From contig JABVCK010000015.1 of the NCBI GenBank assembly GCA_013540605.1, forward strand, positions 46,909 through 110,908: a stretch of DNA of 64,000 nucleotides, read 5' to 3'. The notes beneath the pieces were generated by a model. That model ran no database searches and was not told the origin of the DNA. It was given only the letters and a program-made list of their open reading frames with translations. Positions 27,060-36,700 of this stretch are shown in pieces (position 1 is the first letter of the stretch; each line of letters starts with the position of its first letter). Both the position numbers and the translations under genes were made by a program. The stretch is from Bacillota bacterium (GTDB lineage: Bacteria; Bacillota; Clostridia; Ch29).

Positions 27060-28322
27060 TTACAGCAGCGTCCCGGCTTCCAGCGGGCTAAGGTAAAGGG
27101 GATGCTTTCTGCACAGGTCCTTAACCCTTGCCGAATACCTGCCGTACTCAGCACTATCTTTGATGTTTTTAAGCACGTCACAAATTATTGAAGCTATCTC
27201 ATCTACGTCTTCCTCTACGAATCCCCTTGACGTAACGGCAGCCAGGCCAATTCTTATTCCGCTTGTCACCGCCGGCGGGTTGGGATCATAGGGTATCATG
27301 TTCTTGTTAACGGTAATTCCTACCCTGTGCAGCGCATCCTCCGCTTCCTGTCCGGTAACTCCCAGACCCCTCAGGTCCACGAGCATCAGGTGGTTATCCG
27401 TTCCCCCGGACACTATTCTGAAACCGCAGTTGTGCAGGTTGGATGCCATCCTTCTGGCGTTTTTCAAAATCTGCTGCTGATACTCCCTGAATTCTTTGGT
27501 CTTGGCTATCTTGAAAGTTACAGCCTTTGCGAGTACGTTCTGGAGTATCGGTCCTCCCTGGGTACCCGGGAAAATGGCTTTATCAACCTTTTCCGCAAAT
27601 TCTTTCTTGCACAGGATGATTCCCCCCCGTGCACCCCTCATGGTCTTGGTTGTAGTGCTGGTCACAATATGGGCGTGGGGTACGGGATTGGGGTGCAGAC
27701 CGGCAGCAACCAGGCCGGCGATATGGGCCATATCCACCATAAAATAAGCACCTACCTTGTCTGCGATCCCTCTGAATCTTGCAAAATCTATTTGTCTGGA
27801 GTATGCGCTTGCTCCAGCTATTATTACCTTAGGTTTATACTCGCCGGCCAGTTTTTCAACTTCTTCGTAATCAATAAGTTCGGTTTCCCTGTTCACACTA
27901 TAAGCAACAGCGTTGTAAAACCTTCCTACTATACTGACTTTGCTGCCATGGGACAGATGCCCGCCGTGCTGCAAATTCATACCCAGTATAGTATCACCGG
28001 GTTTCACAAGAGCCATCAGGGCTGCCAGGTTGGCGTTAACCCCGGAATGGGGCTGCAGGTTCGCATGTTCAGCGCCGAAAACATCCTTAGCCCTTTGTAT
28101 CCCAAGCTTTTCAATCTCGTCTATATATTCGCAGCCCCCATGATACCTGTTGCCGGGATATCCCTCTGCATATTTATTTGTAAGAATCGAGCCCTGGGCT
28201 TCGAGAATGGCCTCATATACAAAATTCTCAGAGGCAACCAGCTCGATAGTGGTAATCTCCCTCTCCAGTTCTTTCTCCAGCCAGCATGCAACTTCCGGGT
28301 CGACAATCCGCAGTTTGTTCAT
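27060..28322 (-). CDS. glyA: Serine hydroxymethyltransferase
   Basis: This 420-residue PLP enzyme interconverts serine plus tetrahydrofolate with glycine plus 5,10-methylene-tetrahydrofolate. [40 protein letters not shown] and the PLP lysine segment [19 protein letters not shown] are intact. ATG 28322 is chosen from GGAGG with 8-nt spacing. The methyl-terminal sequence agrees with other GlyA proteins. A DMT transporter follows. Confidence 0.97.
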   Translation of the reverse strand: MNKLRIVDPEVACWLEKELEREITTIELVASENFVYEAILEAQGSILTNKYAEGYPGNRYHGGCEYIDEIEKLGIQRAKDVFGAEHANLQPHSGVNANLAALMALVKPGDTILGMNLQHGGHLSHGSKVSIVGRFYNAVAYSVNRETELIDYEEVEKLAGEYKPKVIIAGASAYSRQIDFARFRGIADKVGAYFMVDMAHIAGLVAAGLHPNPVPHAHIVTSTTTKTMRGARGGIILCKKEFAEKVDKAIFPGTQGGPILQNVLAKAVTFKIAKTKEFREYQQQILKNARRMASNLHNCGFRIVSGGTDNHLMLVDLRGLGVTGQEAEDALHRVGITVNKNMIPYDPNPPAVTSGIRIGLAAVTSRGFVEEDVDEIASIICDVLKNIKDSAEYGRYSARVKDLCRKHPLYLSPLEAGTLL

Positions 28323-28479
28323 AAACTTAACCTCCACAACAATATTTTGTTCTAAACAGTATTTTATTTTTATTCTATCTCATTTACAATAGCAGTTGGC
28401 AAAATAATAAGTCCATCGGGTCATTCCGTCCGGAAGCGATTCTGTTGCCGCTCATAAGCCCTGCTGGTATAATAGACTT

Positions 28480-28654
28480 GGTTCGTAGTTCAGTTTCTAG
28501 TTCTTAGTTGTCAGTTCTCAGTCTCCAGGGTTAGTCTTACAGGCTTTTTCCCTTAAGCTTTACCCTATACACTGATAACTGGGAACTGGCATCTGACAAC
28601 TGATTTCTCACGTCTGTCATCTGGCAACTGGCAACTGATAACTGATAACTTCTG
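28480..28654. repeat. Heptamer-phased intergenic repeat block E, upstream of kynureninase
   Basis: A left array of NNNAGTT units (about 28484-28526) leads to a core at 28527-28566 that is the reverse complement of the block C core. Twelve heptamers then run in perfect register from 28571 to 28654 with consensus WCTGRYA. The array ends 6 nt before the GGGAGG of the kynureninase gene. Between glyA and the block (28323-28479) I see only AT-rich sequence. Confidence 0.9.
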
Positions 28655-28669
28655 AAAGGGAGGATTCTA

Positions 28670-29962
28670 ATGTCGTTGGAATTTGAAATATCCGAAAGTT
28701 TTGCGAAGGAACTTGACGGTTCCGATACCCTTGCCCGTTTCAGACAAAGGTTTTACATTCCGGCGGGCAAAATATACATGGACGGCAACTCACTGGGCCT
28801 ATTATCGAAGGATGCGGAAGCTTCCTTGTTAAGAGTTCTTGATGAGTTCAAACAGCTCGGCATCGACGGCTGGATGGAGGGCAGCCCTCCATGGTATACT
28901 CTGGCTGAAGAGCTGGGAAGAAAACAGGCCTCCTTGGTCGGTGCCCGGCCGGATGAAGTGGTGGTACACTCATCAAACACAGTAAACCTGCACAATCTCG
29001 TATCCACCTTTTTCGAGCCCGGCAGTGGCAGAAACAAAATCCTTATAGATGAGCTGAACTTCCCATCGGATAAATACGCTGTGGACAGCCAGCTTTCCCT
29101 GCATGGCCTCGACCCCGAACGCCACAGGGTAATGGTAAAGAGCAGGGATGGTATGACCCTTCAGGAAGAAGACATAGTGGACGCAATGGATGACGATGTG
29201 GCCCTTGCCCTGTTGCCATCGGTACTTTACCGGAGCGGGCAGCTGCTCGATATCGAATATCTTACCGGTGAAGCCCATAAGCGGGGTATTATAATAGGCT
29301 TTGACTGCTGCCATTCGGTCGGAGCTGTGCCCCATAGTTTTGCCGACTGGGATGTGGACTTCGCCTTCTGGTGCAACTATAAATATATGAACAGCGGCCC
29401 CGGAGGCACCGCGAGCCTGTACGTCAACAGGAAACATTTCGGCAGGGTTCCCGGTTTGTGCGGCTGGTGGGGGTACAACAAGGATAAACAGTTCAACATG
29501 GACCTTGATTTTGAACCCGCAGGCACCGCCGGAGCGTGGCAGATAGGGACGGTGCACCTGTTCAGCACCGCCCCCCTGGAAGGCTCTCTTGATATATTCC
29601 TTGAGGCCGGTATCCAAAACATCAGGGAGAAATCCCTGAAGCAGACGGAATATCTGATGTACCTGATCGACGGGCTTCTCTCCGGCGAACCGTATAATTA
29701 CTCCATAGGGACACCCAGGGAACAAAAGCGCAGGGGAGGGCACGTAGCCCTGCAGCACGATACCGAAGCGATCAGAATAAACGCAGCCCTTAAGAAACGC
29801 GGAGTAATACCGGACTTCCGCTTCCCGAACGTTATCCGTCTTGCGCCGATAGCCCTGTACACATCCTACCACGAGATATGGCAGGTTGTTATGCACCTCA
29901 GGGAGATTATTGAGCTTAAGGAATACGAGAGGTTTCCAAAAACGAGGGGCACTGTAGCATAA
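28670..29962 (+). CDS. kynU: Kynureninase
   Basis: This 430-residue PLP enzyme hydrolyses L-kynurenine to anthranilate and alanine. It shows the kynureninase pattern: YMDGNSLGLLSKDA near 33, the phosphate-binding region SSNTVNLHNLVSTFF, GFDCCHSVGAVPH, and the Schiff-base lysine in WCNYKYMNSGPGG near 245. No tryptophan dioxygenase or kynurenine formamidase gene lies nearby, so it is an orphan here. The ATG has AAAGGGAGG 7 nt upstream, directly behind heptamer block E. Confidence 0.95.
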   Translation: MSLEFEISESFAKELDGSDTLARFRQRFYIPAGKIYMDGNSLGLLSKDAEASLLRVLDEFKQLGIDGWMEGSPPWYTLAEELGRKQASLVGARPDEVVVHSSNTVNLHNLVSTFFEPGSGRNKILIDELNFPSDKYAVDSQLSLHGLDPERHRVMVKSRDGMTLQEEDIVDAMDDDVALALLPSVLYRSGQLLDIEYLTGEAHKRGIIIGFDCCHSVGAVPHSFADWDVDFAFWCNYKYMNSGPGGTASLYVNRKHFGRVPGLCGWWGYNKDKQFNMDLDFEPAGTAGAWQIGTVHLFSTAPLEGSLDIFLEAGIQNIREKSLKQTEYLMYLIDGLLSGEPYNYSIGTPREQKRRGGHVALQHDTEAIRINAALKKRGVIPDFRFPNVIRLAPIALYTSYHEIWQVVMHLREIIELKEYERFPKTRGTVA

Positions 29963-29966
29963 TTAA

Positions 29967-30143
29967 ACGGACACATTCTTAGATGCCAGATCACAGTTCA
30001 CAGAACACAGGTATTCGGGTCAGGCCTTTGGGTTTTTACCCTATAACCTTGCCTTGACGTCTGTCATCTGTCATCTGTCATCTGTTAACTGGTAACTATA
30101 CTCTGGCAACTGATAACTGGCAACTAATAAAAGGTGTGTCCCT
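29967..30143. repeat. Heptamer-phased intergenic repeat block F
   Basis: Borders are ACGGACACATTC at 29967-29978 and AAGGTGTGTCCCTG at 30131-30144. A left array of CACAG-type units (about 29983-30016) is followed by a core around 30017-30055. Ten heptamers in register lie at 30056-30125 (GACGTCT, three GTCATCT, GTTAACT, GGTAACT and others). It separates the convergent kynU and GH18 genes. Confidence 0.87.
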
Positions 30144-30155
30144 GTTCTTTAATCC

Positions 30156-31505
30156 CTACTTTACTGCCTTTATTCTATTTCCAATGACATCCCACATGCC
30201 CTTATCCTCCAGCCCTATTCTCCATAGGGCTATCCCGGCAGTATTAAACTCCTTCGCTATGTTAAGCTTGTAATCGAGGCTGTACTTGCTCTCAAACCAG
30301 ACTTCATGCATTTTTCCATTATCATCCTTGTACTTGTAGTAGGGCACCTTTGCGGTATTGTCCCACTGTATATCCACCCGCCTTGAGGCAGCGGTCTCTA
30401 TCGCCTGTGAATAGGAGATGTATCTCGGCCCCTTTTGCCCTACCGTCCAGTCAAAGCCATATCCCGGTATGCCGATAAGCACCTTGCTTGCCGGAATCTC
30501 CTTCACGGTATACCTCATGACATCCCTGACCCAGTTATAGGATGCCACGGGGCCCGGACCGCTTGAATACCCGTGCTCGTCGTAAGTCATTATAGCCACA
30601 TAATCGGAATACTTCCCTATCTCTTTGTAATCAAAGGGCCCTGACCATGAGTTTGAACGGTTGTCTCCGGTCTTTGCGGGAACACTGACCGTGACCTTGT
30701 AGCCCTGGGGTGAGAGCCTTTCATACAACTCCTTCATCAAACTTGAGAACCTGTCCCTGTCCTCCAGAGGTATGTTTTCTATGTCGATATTAACACCATC
30801 ATATTTATACTCTTTGATTTTTTTCTCTATCTCATCAATAAACACTTTCCTGCTTTCAGCGGTTTTTAACATTTGGCGGGCAAGCTCCTTTCCGTTGGCC
30901 TGTCCACCATAAAGCAGGTTGTGAACCAGCATGAGCACCTCTATGTTCTGGCTGTGGGCCTTGTTAATAACCCCTTTCAGGTCCTCATCCGTAAACCCGT
31001 CATAGGGGTGGTGCTCCTGCAGCTTGCTCCCGTCCTCAGGGGATAGCCTGTACCAGAACGGCGCAACCGCGCTTATCAGCTTCGCGTTGTTAACCATGCC
31101 GCTGTAGGAACTGGGATGGCCGTATTCCTTATCCACATAAAACCCCAGTACATACTGCTCGCCTAGCCAGGAAGCCTCATTCTTTCTCCCCGAACTGCCG
31201 CGTTCTTCCGGCTGGGATGGTCGGTCAGCCCCTTGCGGCTGGGTTTTGCCTTGCTCTTCCTGGTTGGGCACACCGCTTTCCTCCGTATCTTCGCCGGTAC
31301 CTTTTTCTAACGGTGCTGCCAAAGCGACCTTTGGCTGTTCGATGTGAGCGTCTATAAATTCCGGGATATACGGGCTGTGACCCAGGTTGGTTTTATCCGT
31401 TTTCTCTCCGGTATTTGTCATTAAGCCTGGATAGGATAGAAATACCGCTGCAAGAACAACAAGAAAAATTCCCAGAACAACTGCTCTGTTTTTATGTATG
31501 ACCAT
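30156..31505 (-). CDS. Glycoside hydrolase family 18 protein, membrane-anchored (cortex-lytic type)
   Basis: This 449-residue protein has an N-terminal membrane anchor (AVVLGIFLVVLAAVFLSYPG), then a Glu/Gln/Pro-rich linker (about 60-125), then a GH18 barrel. The active-site strand reads YDGVNIDIENIP, with the catalytic Glu after the DxxxxD pattern. The barrel also has YVAIMTYDEHGYSSGPGPVASYNWV and ends GIALWRIGLEDKGMWDVI, close to YaaH/SleL-type spore hydrolases. No LysM repeats are present. A role in spore cortex or wall degradation is inferred from similarity. Confidence 0.88.
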   Translation of the reverse strand: MVIHKNRAVVLGIFLVVLAAVFLSYPGLMTNTGEKTDKTNLGHSPYIPEFIDAHIEQPKVALAAPLEKGTGEDTEESGVPNQEEQGKTQPQGADRPSQPEERGSSGRKNEASWLGEQYVLGFYVDKEYGHPSSYSGMVNNAKLISAVAPFWYRLSPEDGSKLQEHHPYDGFTDEDLKGVINKAHSQNIEVLMLVHNLLYGGQANGKELARQMLKTAESRKVFIDEIEKKIKEYKYDGVNIDIENIPLEDRDRFSSLMKELYERLSPQGYKVTVSVPAKTGDNRSNSWSGPFDYKEIGKYSDYVAIMTYDEHGYSSGPGPVASYNWVRDVMRYTVKEIPASKVLIGIPGYGFDWTVGQKGPRYISYSQAIETAASRRVDIQWDNTAKVPYYKYKDDNGKMHEVWFESKYSLDYKLNIAKEFNTAGIALWRIGLEDKGMWDVIGNRIKAVK

Positions 31506-31642
31506 GAGGCACCCCCTGATTTTTTTTGCTGCACTTAAATTTTAACATTGCAGCACAACCCTTTCACTGCACAAAAGATGGCAGCAAAATGGTTAAAAGG
31601 ATTCTAAGTATTAAAGTGGAAATAATATTATTAATCATAGTT

Positions 31643-31884
31643 AGTTGGTAGTTCGTGGGATTTAGATCGCAGTCGGCAGATCGCAGATCGCAAGAGCTAG
31701 ATTTAGTTCGTAGTTGGTAGTTCGTAGTTCGTAGTTTACAGGTCACAGTTCACAGGTATCTGAGGTTTGCCTTTTAGGTTGTTACTCTATAGCCTACTCT
31801 GACGTCTGTCATCTATGATCTGTCGACTGTCAACTGATTTCTGACGTCTGTCATCTGGTAACTGGTAACTGATAACTGATTACG
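31643..31884. repeat. Heptamer-phased intergenic repeat block G, upstream of the TudS/DUF523 gene
   Basis: The left array contains many AGTTCGT, AGATCGC and AGTTCAC units from 31643 to about 31757. A core lies around 31759-31800, and twelve right-hand heptamers in register run from 31801 to 31884 (GACGTCT, GTCATCT, GGTAACT, GATAACT). The last unit runs directly into the GAGGAGGG ribosome binding site of the next gene. Confidence 0.87.
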
Positions 31885-31899
31885 AGGAGGGTTGTATCT

Positions 31900-32313
31900 G
31901 TGGATATTGTGAGCGCATGTTTGTGCGGGGTCAACTGCAAGTACAGCGGAGGCAACAATTTTAATCCGAAAATATATAAAGAGATGCTGTCAGGCAAGCT
32001 TTTGCCTGTATGCCCTGAACTCCTTGGCGGACTTGGCATTCCCCGCAGTCCCTGCGAAATATCGGAAGGGAAGGTGATTAATAAAGAAGGTAATGACGTT
32101 ACGCAGAATTTTATTGAAGGAGCGGAAAAAACCCTGGAGATAGCAAAAACCGCCGGCGCCAAAAGGGCAATTCTAAAGCAGAGGAGCCCGTCGTGCGGGA
32201 ACGGGAAAATCTATGACGGAACTTTCTGCGGCCGGTTAATCGAGGGCTATGGAATAACTGCAAAAATTTTGAAGGATAACGGAATCGAAGTCATCTCGGA
32301 GGAAGAATTCTAA
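31900..32313 (+). CDS. DUF523 / TudS-domain protein (thiouracil desulfurase family)
   Basis: This 137-residue protein carries the DUF523 cysteines in SACLCGVNCKYSGG, PVCPELLGGLGIPRSPCEI and ILKQRSPSCGNGKIYDG. The family binds an Fe-S cluster, and some members remove sulfur from 2-thiouracil. Whether this one does is not known. GTG 31900 is chosen from GAGGAGGG with 8-nt spacing. It overlaps the convergent gene at its 3' end by 4 nt. Confidence 0.88.
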   Translation: MDIVSACLCGVNCKYSGGNNFNPKIYKEMLSGKLLPVCPELLGGLGIPRSPCEISEGKVINKEGNDVTQNFIEGAEKTLEIAKTAGAKRAILKQRSPSCGNGKIYDGTFCGRLIEGYGITAKILKDNGIEVISEEEF

Positions 32314-32726
32314 CAGACGGGTCCGGCCAGAATCCTGTTGGCGCAGTTAATATAGCCTTCTATCAGCCTCATTAAACCCGGGTGGTTGTTTACTATGCTG
32401 TATGCACTCAGAGCATCCTCCTTGTTAAAACCCATCACATTTGACAACTCGCCCGGAGTGCTCTTTTTTGCAACAACCATAAAAACCAGGGCCTTCAGCA
32501 GGACGTCATACTGCACTCTGTGCCCGCATATTGCAGCCAGGTCCAGATCCGTCAGCTTCACAATAAAACTGTAGTATACGTCCACAAGTATCTGCTGCAG
32601 TAATTTCCTCTCCACCTGATAATAAAAGGCAAGGCTCTCCAGTGCCTCATCGGGGTCATTATTCAATGCATAGGCGGTGACAACGCTGTCCAGCAGATCG
32701 TTAATAACCTCGGCACGGGGCTCCAT
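32310..32726 (-). CDS. Conserved-looking helical protein of unknown function
   Basis: This 138-residue, mostly helical, leucine- and aspartate-rich protein has no motif I recognise. It reads as a genuine gene: there is a strong GGGAGGAGG 6 nt before ATG 32726, and codon use matches its neighbours. Segments such as EVINDLLDSVVTAYALNNDPDEALESLAFYY suggest a helical-bundle regulator. It is convergent with the DUF523 gene. Confidence 0.6.
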   Translation of the reverse strand: MEPRAEVINDLLDSVVTAYALNNDPDEALESLAFYYQVERKLLQQILVDVYYSFIVKLTDLDLAAICGHRVQYDVLLKALVFMVVAKKSTPGELSNVMGFNKEDALSAYSIVNNHPGLMRLIEGYINCANRILAGPVC

Positions 32727-33045
32727 CCAGGTCCTCCTCCCTCTTGGCATGGATTATTGTACGTTTATTATGTATTATTATTTGTATCCTTTTTTTATCT
32801 ATTCATGACAATAACCAGCGGTTTGAGGCAGGAAAAGCACAAAATTATTAAATAATACACTTAATAATTTAATTATACTATCTTTATTGATTTATTCTCC
32901 CGGATACAATATAATTCCAATAGAGGTGATTTGTTTGAGTACAAGCGATAAGATTCGTATCCTGTTAATTAGACGGAAAATGACCATGCAGGAACTTGCC
33001 TATAAGTTAGAAACTTCCCCACAGAATTTAAGCAACAAATTAAGT

Positions 33046-34643
33046 AGTGTCCCCTGAAAAACAGGGGCTTTGAGCCTTGAAAAATCAACATCTCAGCAGG
33101 ATTTTTGCGGTAAAATGTCGAATATATACAATATACAACAAATAAGTTAAATCCTGAGAGGTGTTTGCTAATGTTAAGATGGACTACCCCGAAATCGCAG
33201 CTAATCAAATTTCAATGGTTGAACTGCTGCTGCCTCCGGAAATATTAAAATTACCGTCGGATCTTGCTAAGGTAGACCAAATCCTTAATGATGAAAGGTT
33301 TGAAGAACCTTTTATCGAGAGATTCAATGTGACTATCGGTAGAGGTTCAGTGCCAATTCGGCCATATATAAGGCTTATGGTGTTAAAGTATTCAAATGAG
33401 TGGGGTTACGAAACTCTTGAAAAGAAAGTAAATGATAGTATCACTCTCAAGAAATTCTGCCGCATCCCCCTGGATAAACCCGCACCGGATAGTACAACAT
33501 TGATAAAGCTAAACCAAAAGTACGGTGAAGACGTCATAAAGGATTTGAATCAAATGCTTATGAAACAACTCACCGAAAGAAAGATTATTCGTGGCAGGAA
33601 GCTTCGTGTAGATACTACCGTGGTAGAATCAAACACCCACTACCCTACGGATGCAAACCTCTTGAAGGATTGCGTTGATGCTGTTGCCAAGACTGTTAAA
33701 AAAGTAAAGTCGGTGAGCAAGGAAGCAACCAATGGTTTCCGCAGTGGTACCCGAAAGGCGAAACAGCAGCTTTTAAAAGTGGTGAAAGTATTAAACCGCC
33801 GGGCCGGGAAATCACATCAGGAAGTAAAAGATATTGTTGATGAAATGATCCAAACAGCCAAGGAAAGCCAGAAAGCAGGGCGCAAAGTTTTGGATAACCT
33901 TAATAAAAAAGGCAGTGAAGAATATCGAAAACTAAGCAATAAGCTATCCGATATCCTTGATACAGTTGGTGAAATCATCAAGCAAACTGAGGAAGTACAA
34001 TCGGGCAATACGCATATTAAGAACCGCATCGTAAGCATTCATGACAAGGAAGCCAGGCCTATCAAAAAGGGGAAGCTCCGAGCAAAGGTTGAGTTTGGAT
34101 ACAAAGCCCAAATTGAAGAATGCGAAAAAGGCTTTGTATCCAACTATGCAGTCTACAAGGGTAATCCTGCAGATGAGACGCTTCTGATGGATGCTGTAGA
34201 GCGTCATGAGGAAACCTTTGGGCACGTACCTGATGCTGTAACTACTGACCGGGGATATGGCTCTAAAACTAATGAGAGTAAACTTAAAGAAGCAGGGGTA
34301 AAGAAAGTAGCCATACCTGCAAAGGGAAAGAAATCCAAAGCCCGGGCGGAACGGAAAAAAGCCGATGGTTTAAAAGACTGGTACACTGGAGAGCAGGGTC
34401 AGAAGCAAAAATCAGTCTTCTCAAACGCAAATACGGGCTTGACCGTAGTCTTTCCCGTGGGTACAGTGGAACAAGCACCTGGGTAGGTTGGGGTATTTTG
34501 ACCCATAACCTGTTTAATGCAGTAAAATATGCGTAATATCGGGGATAGTGACCACGAATAACCGATATGAAATTGTCAAGGAACTAAAATTTTTTATTCA
34601 ACCCCTGAGGGTTTTATCAAAAAATCATTTTTCAGGGGACACT
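33046..34643 (+). mobile_element. Insertion sequence (ISNCY/IS1182-like), about 1.6 kb
   Basis: The element has 16-bp terminal inverted repeats AGTGTCCCCTGAAAAA at 33046-33061 and 34628-34643. It is flanked by AAGT at 33042-33045 and 34644-34647; reading the ends as GTGTCCCC gives a 6-bp TAAGTA duplication instead. One transposase gene fills the interior. It interrupts the HTH gene of the restriction-modification island. Confidence 0.92.
33161..34536 (+). pseudogene. IS transposase, frameshifted near its C-terminus
   Basis: This is a DDE-type transposase of the ISNCY/IS1182 kind: IRPYIRLMVLKYSNEWGYETL, the first Asp in LRVDTTVVES, the second in DAVTTDRGYGS. The main frame ends at 34486 with an unlikely tail. 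The expected C-terminus HWRAGSEAKISLLKRKYGL then GWGILTHNLFNAVKYA lies in the -1 frame and stops at 34536. The switch maps to the A6 run at 34355-34360. Either the gene is broken or it uses slippage there. The start is probably GTG 33161 or ATG 33179. Confidence 0.85.
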
Positions 34644-34753
34644 AAGTAGAAATAATTTCAACGAAAAAGAGCTTATCAACATAGCCGCTGCATTAGGATG
34701 CACCCTTGATATTGCTTTCACTCTGAATGATACAGGCGAAAGGGTTTGATAAT

Positions 34754-35665
34754 ATGAAAGAAATAAACGTTACTGTGAAACCTTTTGTAAAATGGGCAGG
34801 CGGCAAGAGTCAGCTTTTATCTAGCATACGAACAAAATATCCCGTAGACTTAGGTCAAAAAACAAATAAGTTCTGTGAACCATTCGTTGGCGGTGGTGCT
34901 GTTTTGTTTGACATTCTTTCAAACTATAAGTTGAAAGAAATTTTGATTAATGACATTAACGCAGAACTTATTAATACATATAGACAAATACAGAATCACG
35001 TCACCGATTTGCTAGAGCAACTTGAAGATATGCAAAATATTTTTTGGCCGCTTAATAAAGAAGACCGTAAAAAAATGTATCTTAAAAAACGGGAAAGATT
35101 CAATTTTTTAAAGGTGAATGGTGATGAAAGAGTTAATGTTGAAAAAGCAGCTTTGTTTATCTTTTTAAATAAGACCTGTTTTAATGGCTTGTTTCGAGTA
35201 AACAAGAATGGACTTTTTAATGTTCCGATGGGAGCGTATAAGAAGCCGCTTATATGTGATAAAGAAAACCTTTTGGTAGTCCATAAATTATTGCAAGGAA
35301 TAAAAATCTTTTGCGGTGACTACAGAAACTGTCTGAAGTTTATAGATGAAAACACATTTGTATACATTGATCCTCCTTATCGTCCACTTACTGAAACTGC
35401 CAGCTTTACCGCTTATTCAGAAAATATGTTTGATGATAGTGAACAAATTGCTCTTGGGAGATTTGTGGATCAAATTCATGAGAAAGGTGCAAAAATCGTT
35501 GTCAGCAATTCAGACCCCAAAAATGCTGATCAAAACGATGACTTCTTCGATAAATTATATAGTAAATACAAAATAGAACGTGTGTCTGCAAAGCGAATGA
35601 TAAACTGCAACGGCGAAAATAGAGGTAATATCAACGAATTACTGATCAGTAATTATTGTGTGTAA
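34754..35665 (+). CDS. dpnM: DNA adenine methylase, Dam/DpnM type (GATC)
   Basis: This 303-residue class-alpha N6-adenine methyltransferase has FVKWAGGKSQLLSSI near the start, the SAM-binding FCEPFVGGGAVLFDI, NKTCFNGLFRVNKNGLFNVP, and the catalytic DPPYRPL. By family and by the DpnII-like nuclease next door, the site should be GATC. I prefer ATG 34754 (AAAGGG upstream), which is 5 nt beyond the stop of the broken HTH gene; ATG 34727 is an alternative. It protects the host from the nuclease encoded downstream. Confidence 0.92.
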   Translation: MKEINVTVKPFVKWAGGKSQLLSSIRTKYPVDLGQKTNKFCEPFVGGGAVLFDILSNYKLKEILINDINAELINTYRQIQNHVTDLLEQLEDMQNIFWPLNKEDRKKMYLKKRERFNFLKVNGDERVNVEKAALFIFLNKTCFNGLFRVNKNGLFNVPMGAYKKPLICDKENLLVVHKLLQGIKIFCGDYRNCLKFIDENTFVYIDPPYRPLTETASFTAYSENMFDDSEQIALGRFVDQIHEKGAKIVVSNSDPKNADQNDDFFDKLYSKYKIERVSAKRMINCNGENRGNINELLISNYCV

Positions 35666-35787
35666 CATGGGAAAAATACAGTGATATCTAATTCCTAAGA
35701 TTGTTTTAAAAACTCAACTAAGTCAAAGCAGTATATTGATGAACAAAAGCAGCAAATTAAAATTTATATAGAATAAGGTGAACTGCG

Positions 35788-36699
35788 ATGAAAATGATTG
35801 ATAAATATGCCGAAATGGGCATTCTTTCTGAAAATGCCGCTTTTGAATACTTGATGACTCATCTTAAGGATACGATACGTACTTATGACTTTTTTGTAGC
35901 ATGGGAAAAGGTGCTTGGAAATGTATCTCAAGTAGAAGTCGCTCTTAATATTTTGAATAGTTTAATTGGTAAAGACGATATAGAAAACAAGTTGAAAGAG
36001 CTTATAAAATCCTATACTGAAATTGTACCGGCTATACCTTTACTTATAGCTGTTCGGGGCACAACTATAAAGGTTGCCGACCTGGGCGGCGATGTAGAAT
36101 ATTCCTTTGCAAAGCGTAAAAGCTATACCGCTGAGGAAGTCGAAAAAATTGTTTATTTTGCGAGCAAATGTGGACTGCTCAAAATTTTATCCGATAAAAG
36201 TGTGAGAAATCTTGTCGATTATTGTATTGGAGTTGAGGTTGGTCTTGATACCAACGCCCGTAAAAACCGCAGTGGCGCTGCTATGGAGAACCTGACGGAA
36301 GTGTATGTAAAGGCAATCTGTGATAAACATGGTTACAACTATATATGTCAGGCAACGATAGCAAAAATTAAAGCCGAGTTTGGCAGAGACGTACCCGTCG
36401 ATAAATCGGATAGGCATTTTGATTTTGCCATTAGCGCTGGAAAAAATATCTATTTATTGGAAGTAAATTATTACAGTGGCGGTGGATCAAAACTCAAGTC
36501 TGTTGCTGGTGAATTTAAGAGTCTGTTTGAACTGGTAAAACGAGAGCCGAATGTCGGATTTGTATGGGTTACCGATGGCCCTGGCTGGCAAACAGCGAAA
36601 CGTCCTCTACTTGAAACATTTAATGCAACCGATTATGTTATAAACATAAAGATGATAGAGAACGGCCTGCTGGAAGAAATCATTGTAAAGGGTTTATGA
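35788..36699 (+). CDS. dpnB: Type II restriction endonuclease, DpnII/MboI family
   Basis: This 303-residue protein matches the DpnII/MboI family. It has the N-terminal FEYLMTHLKDTIRTYDFFVAWEKV, the LDTNARKNRSGAAMENLTEVYV block and the PD-(D/E)xK core RHFDFAISAGKNIYLLEVNYY. It cleaves unmethylated GATC. It lies between two methyltransferase genes and 122 bp after the first; that gap holds no feature I can support. Base composition is clearly more AT-rich than the flanking core genes, consistent with transfer. Confidence 0.92.
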   Translation: MKMIDKYAEMGILSENAAFEYLMTHLKDTIRTYDFFVAWEKVLGNVSQVEVALNILNSLIGKDDIENKLKELIKSYTEIVPAIPLLIAVRGTTIKVADLGGDVEYSFAKRKSYTAEEVEKIVYFASKCGLLKILSDKSVRNLVDYCIGVEVGLDTNARKNRSGAAMENLTEVYVKAICDKHGYNYICQATIAKIKAEFGRDVPVDKSDRHFDFAISAGKNIYLLEVNYYSGGGSKLKSVAGEFKSLFELVKREPNVGFVWVTDGPGWQTAKRPLLETFNATDYVINIKMIENGLLEEIIVKGL

Positions 36700-36700
36700 T

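Larger units (their letters stand above)
32935..34749 (+). pseudogene. Small XRE-type HTH gene split by an insertion sequence
   Basis: The 5' part (32935-33045) encodes LSTSDKIRILLIRRKMTMQE and then LAYKLETSPQNLSNKLS, a helix-turn-helix. The 3' part (34644-34749) continues in frame with RNNFNEKELINIAAALG and ends GERV. Removing the IS and one target duplication restores a 70-residue protein. It lies directly upstream of the GATC methylase, where restriction-modification regulators commonly sit. As it stands the product would be cut after about 39 residues. Start TTG 32935 follows AGAGGTGAT. Confidence 0.88.

Noticed and set aside
30017..30055. Block F core as a simple intrinsic terminator between convergent genes
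   Set aside because: The stem is imperfect, lacks a T-run, and the same core occurs in blocks that are not at gene ends. Termination is at most a side effect.
31564..31746. 60-codon minus-strand frame within block G, rich in LRTTNYQL repeats
   Set aside because: It is a by-product of the 7-nt repeats (21-nt periodic codons) with no ribosome binding site.
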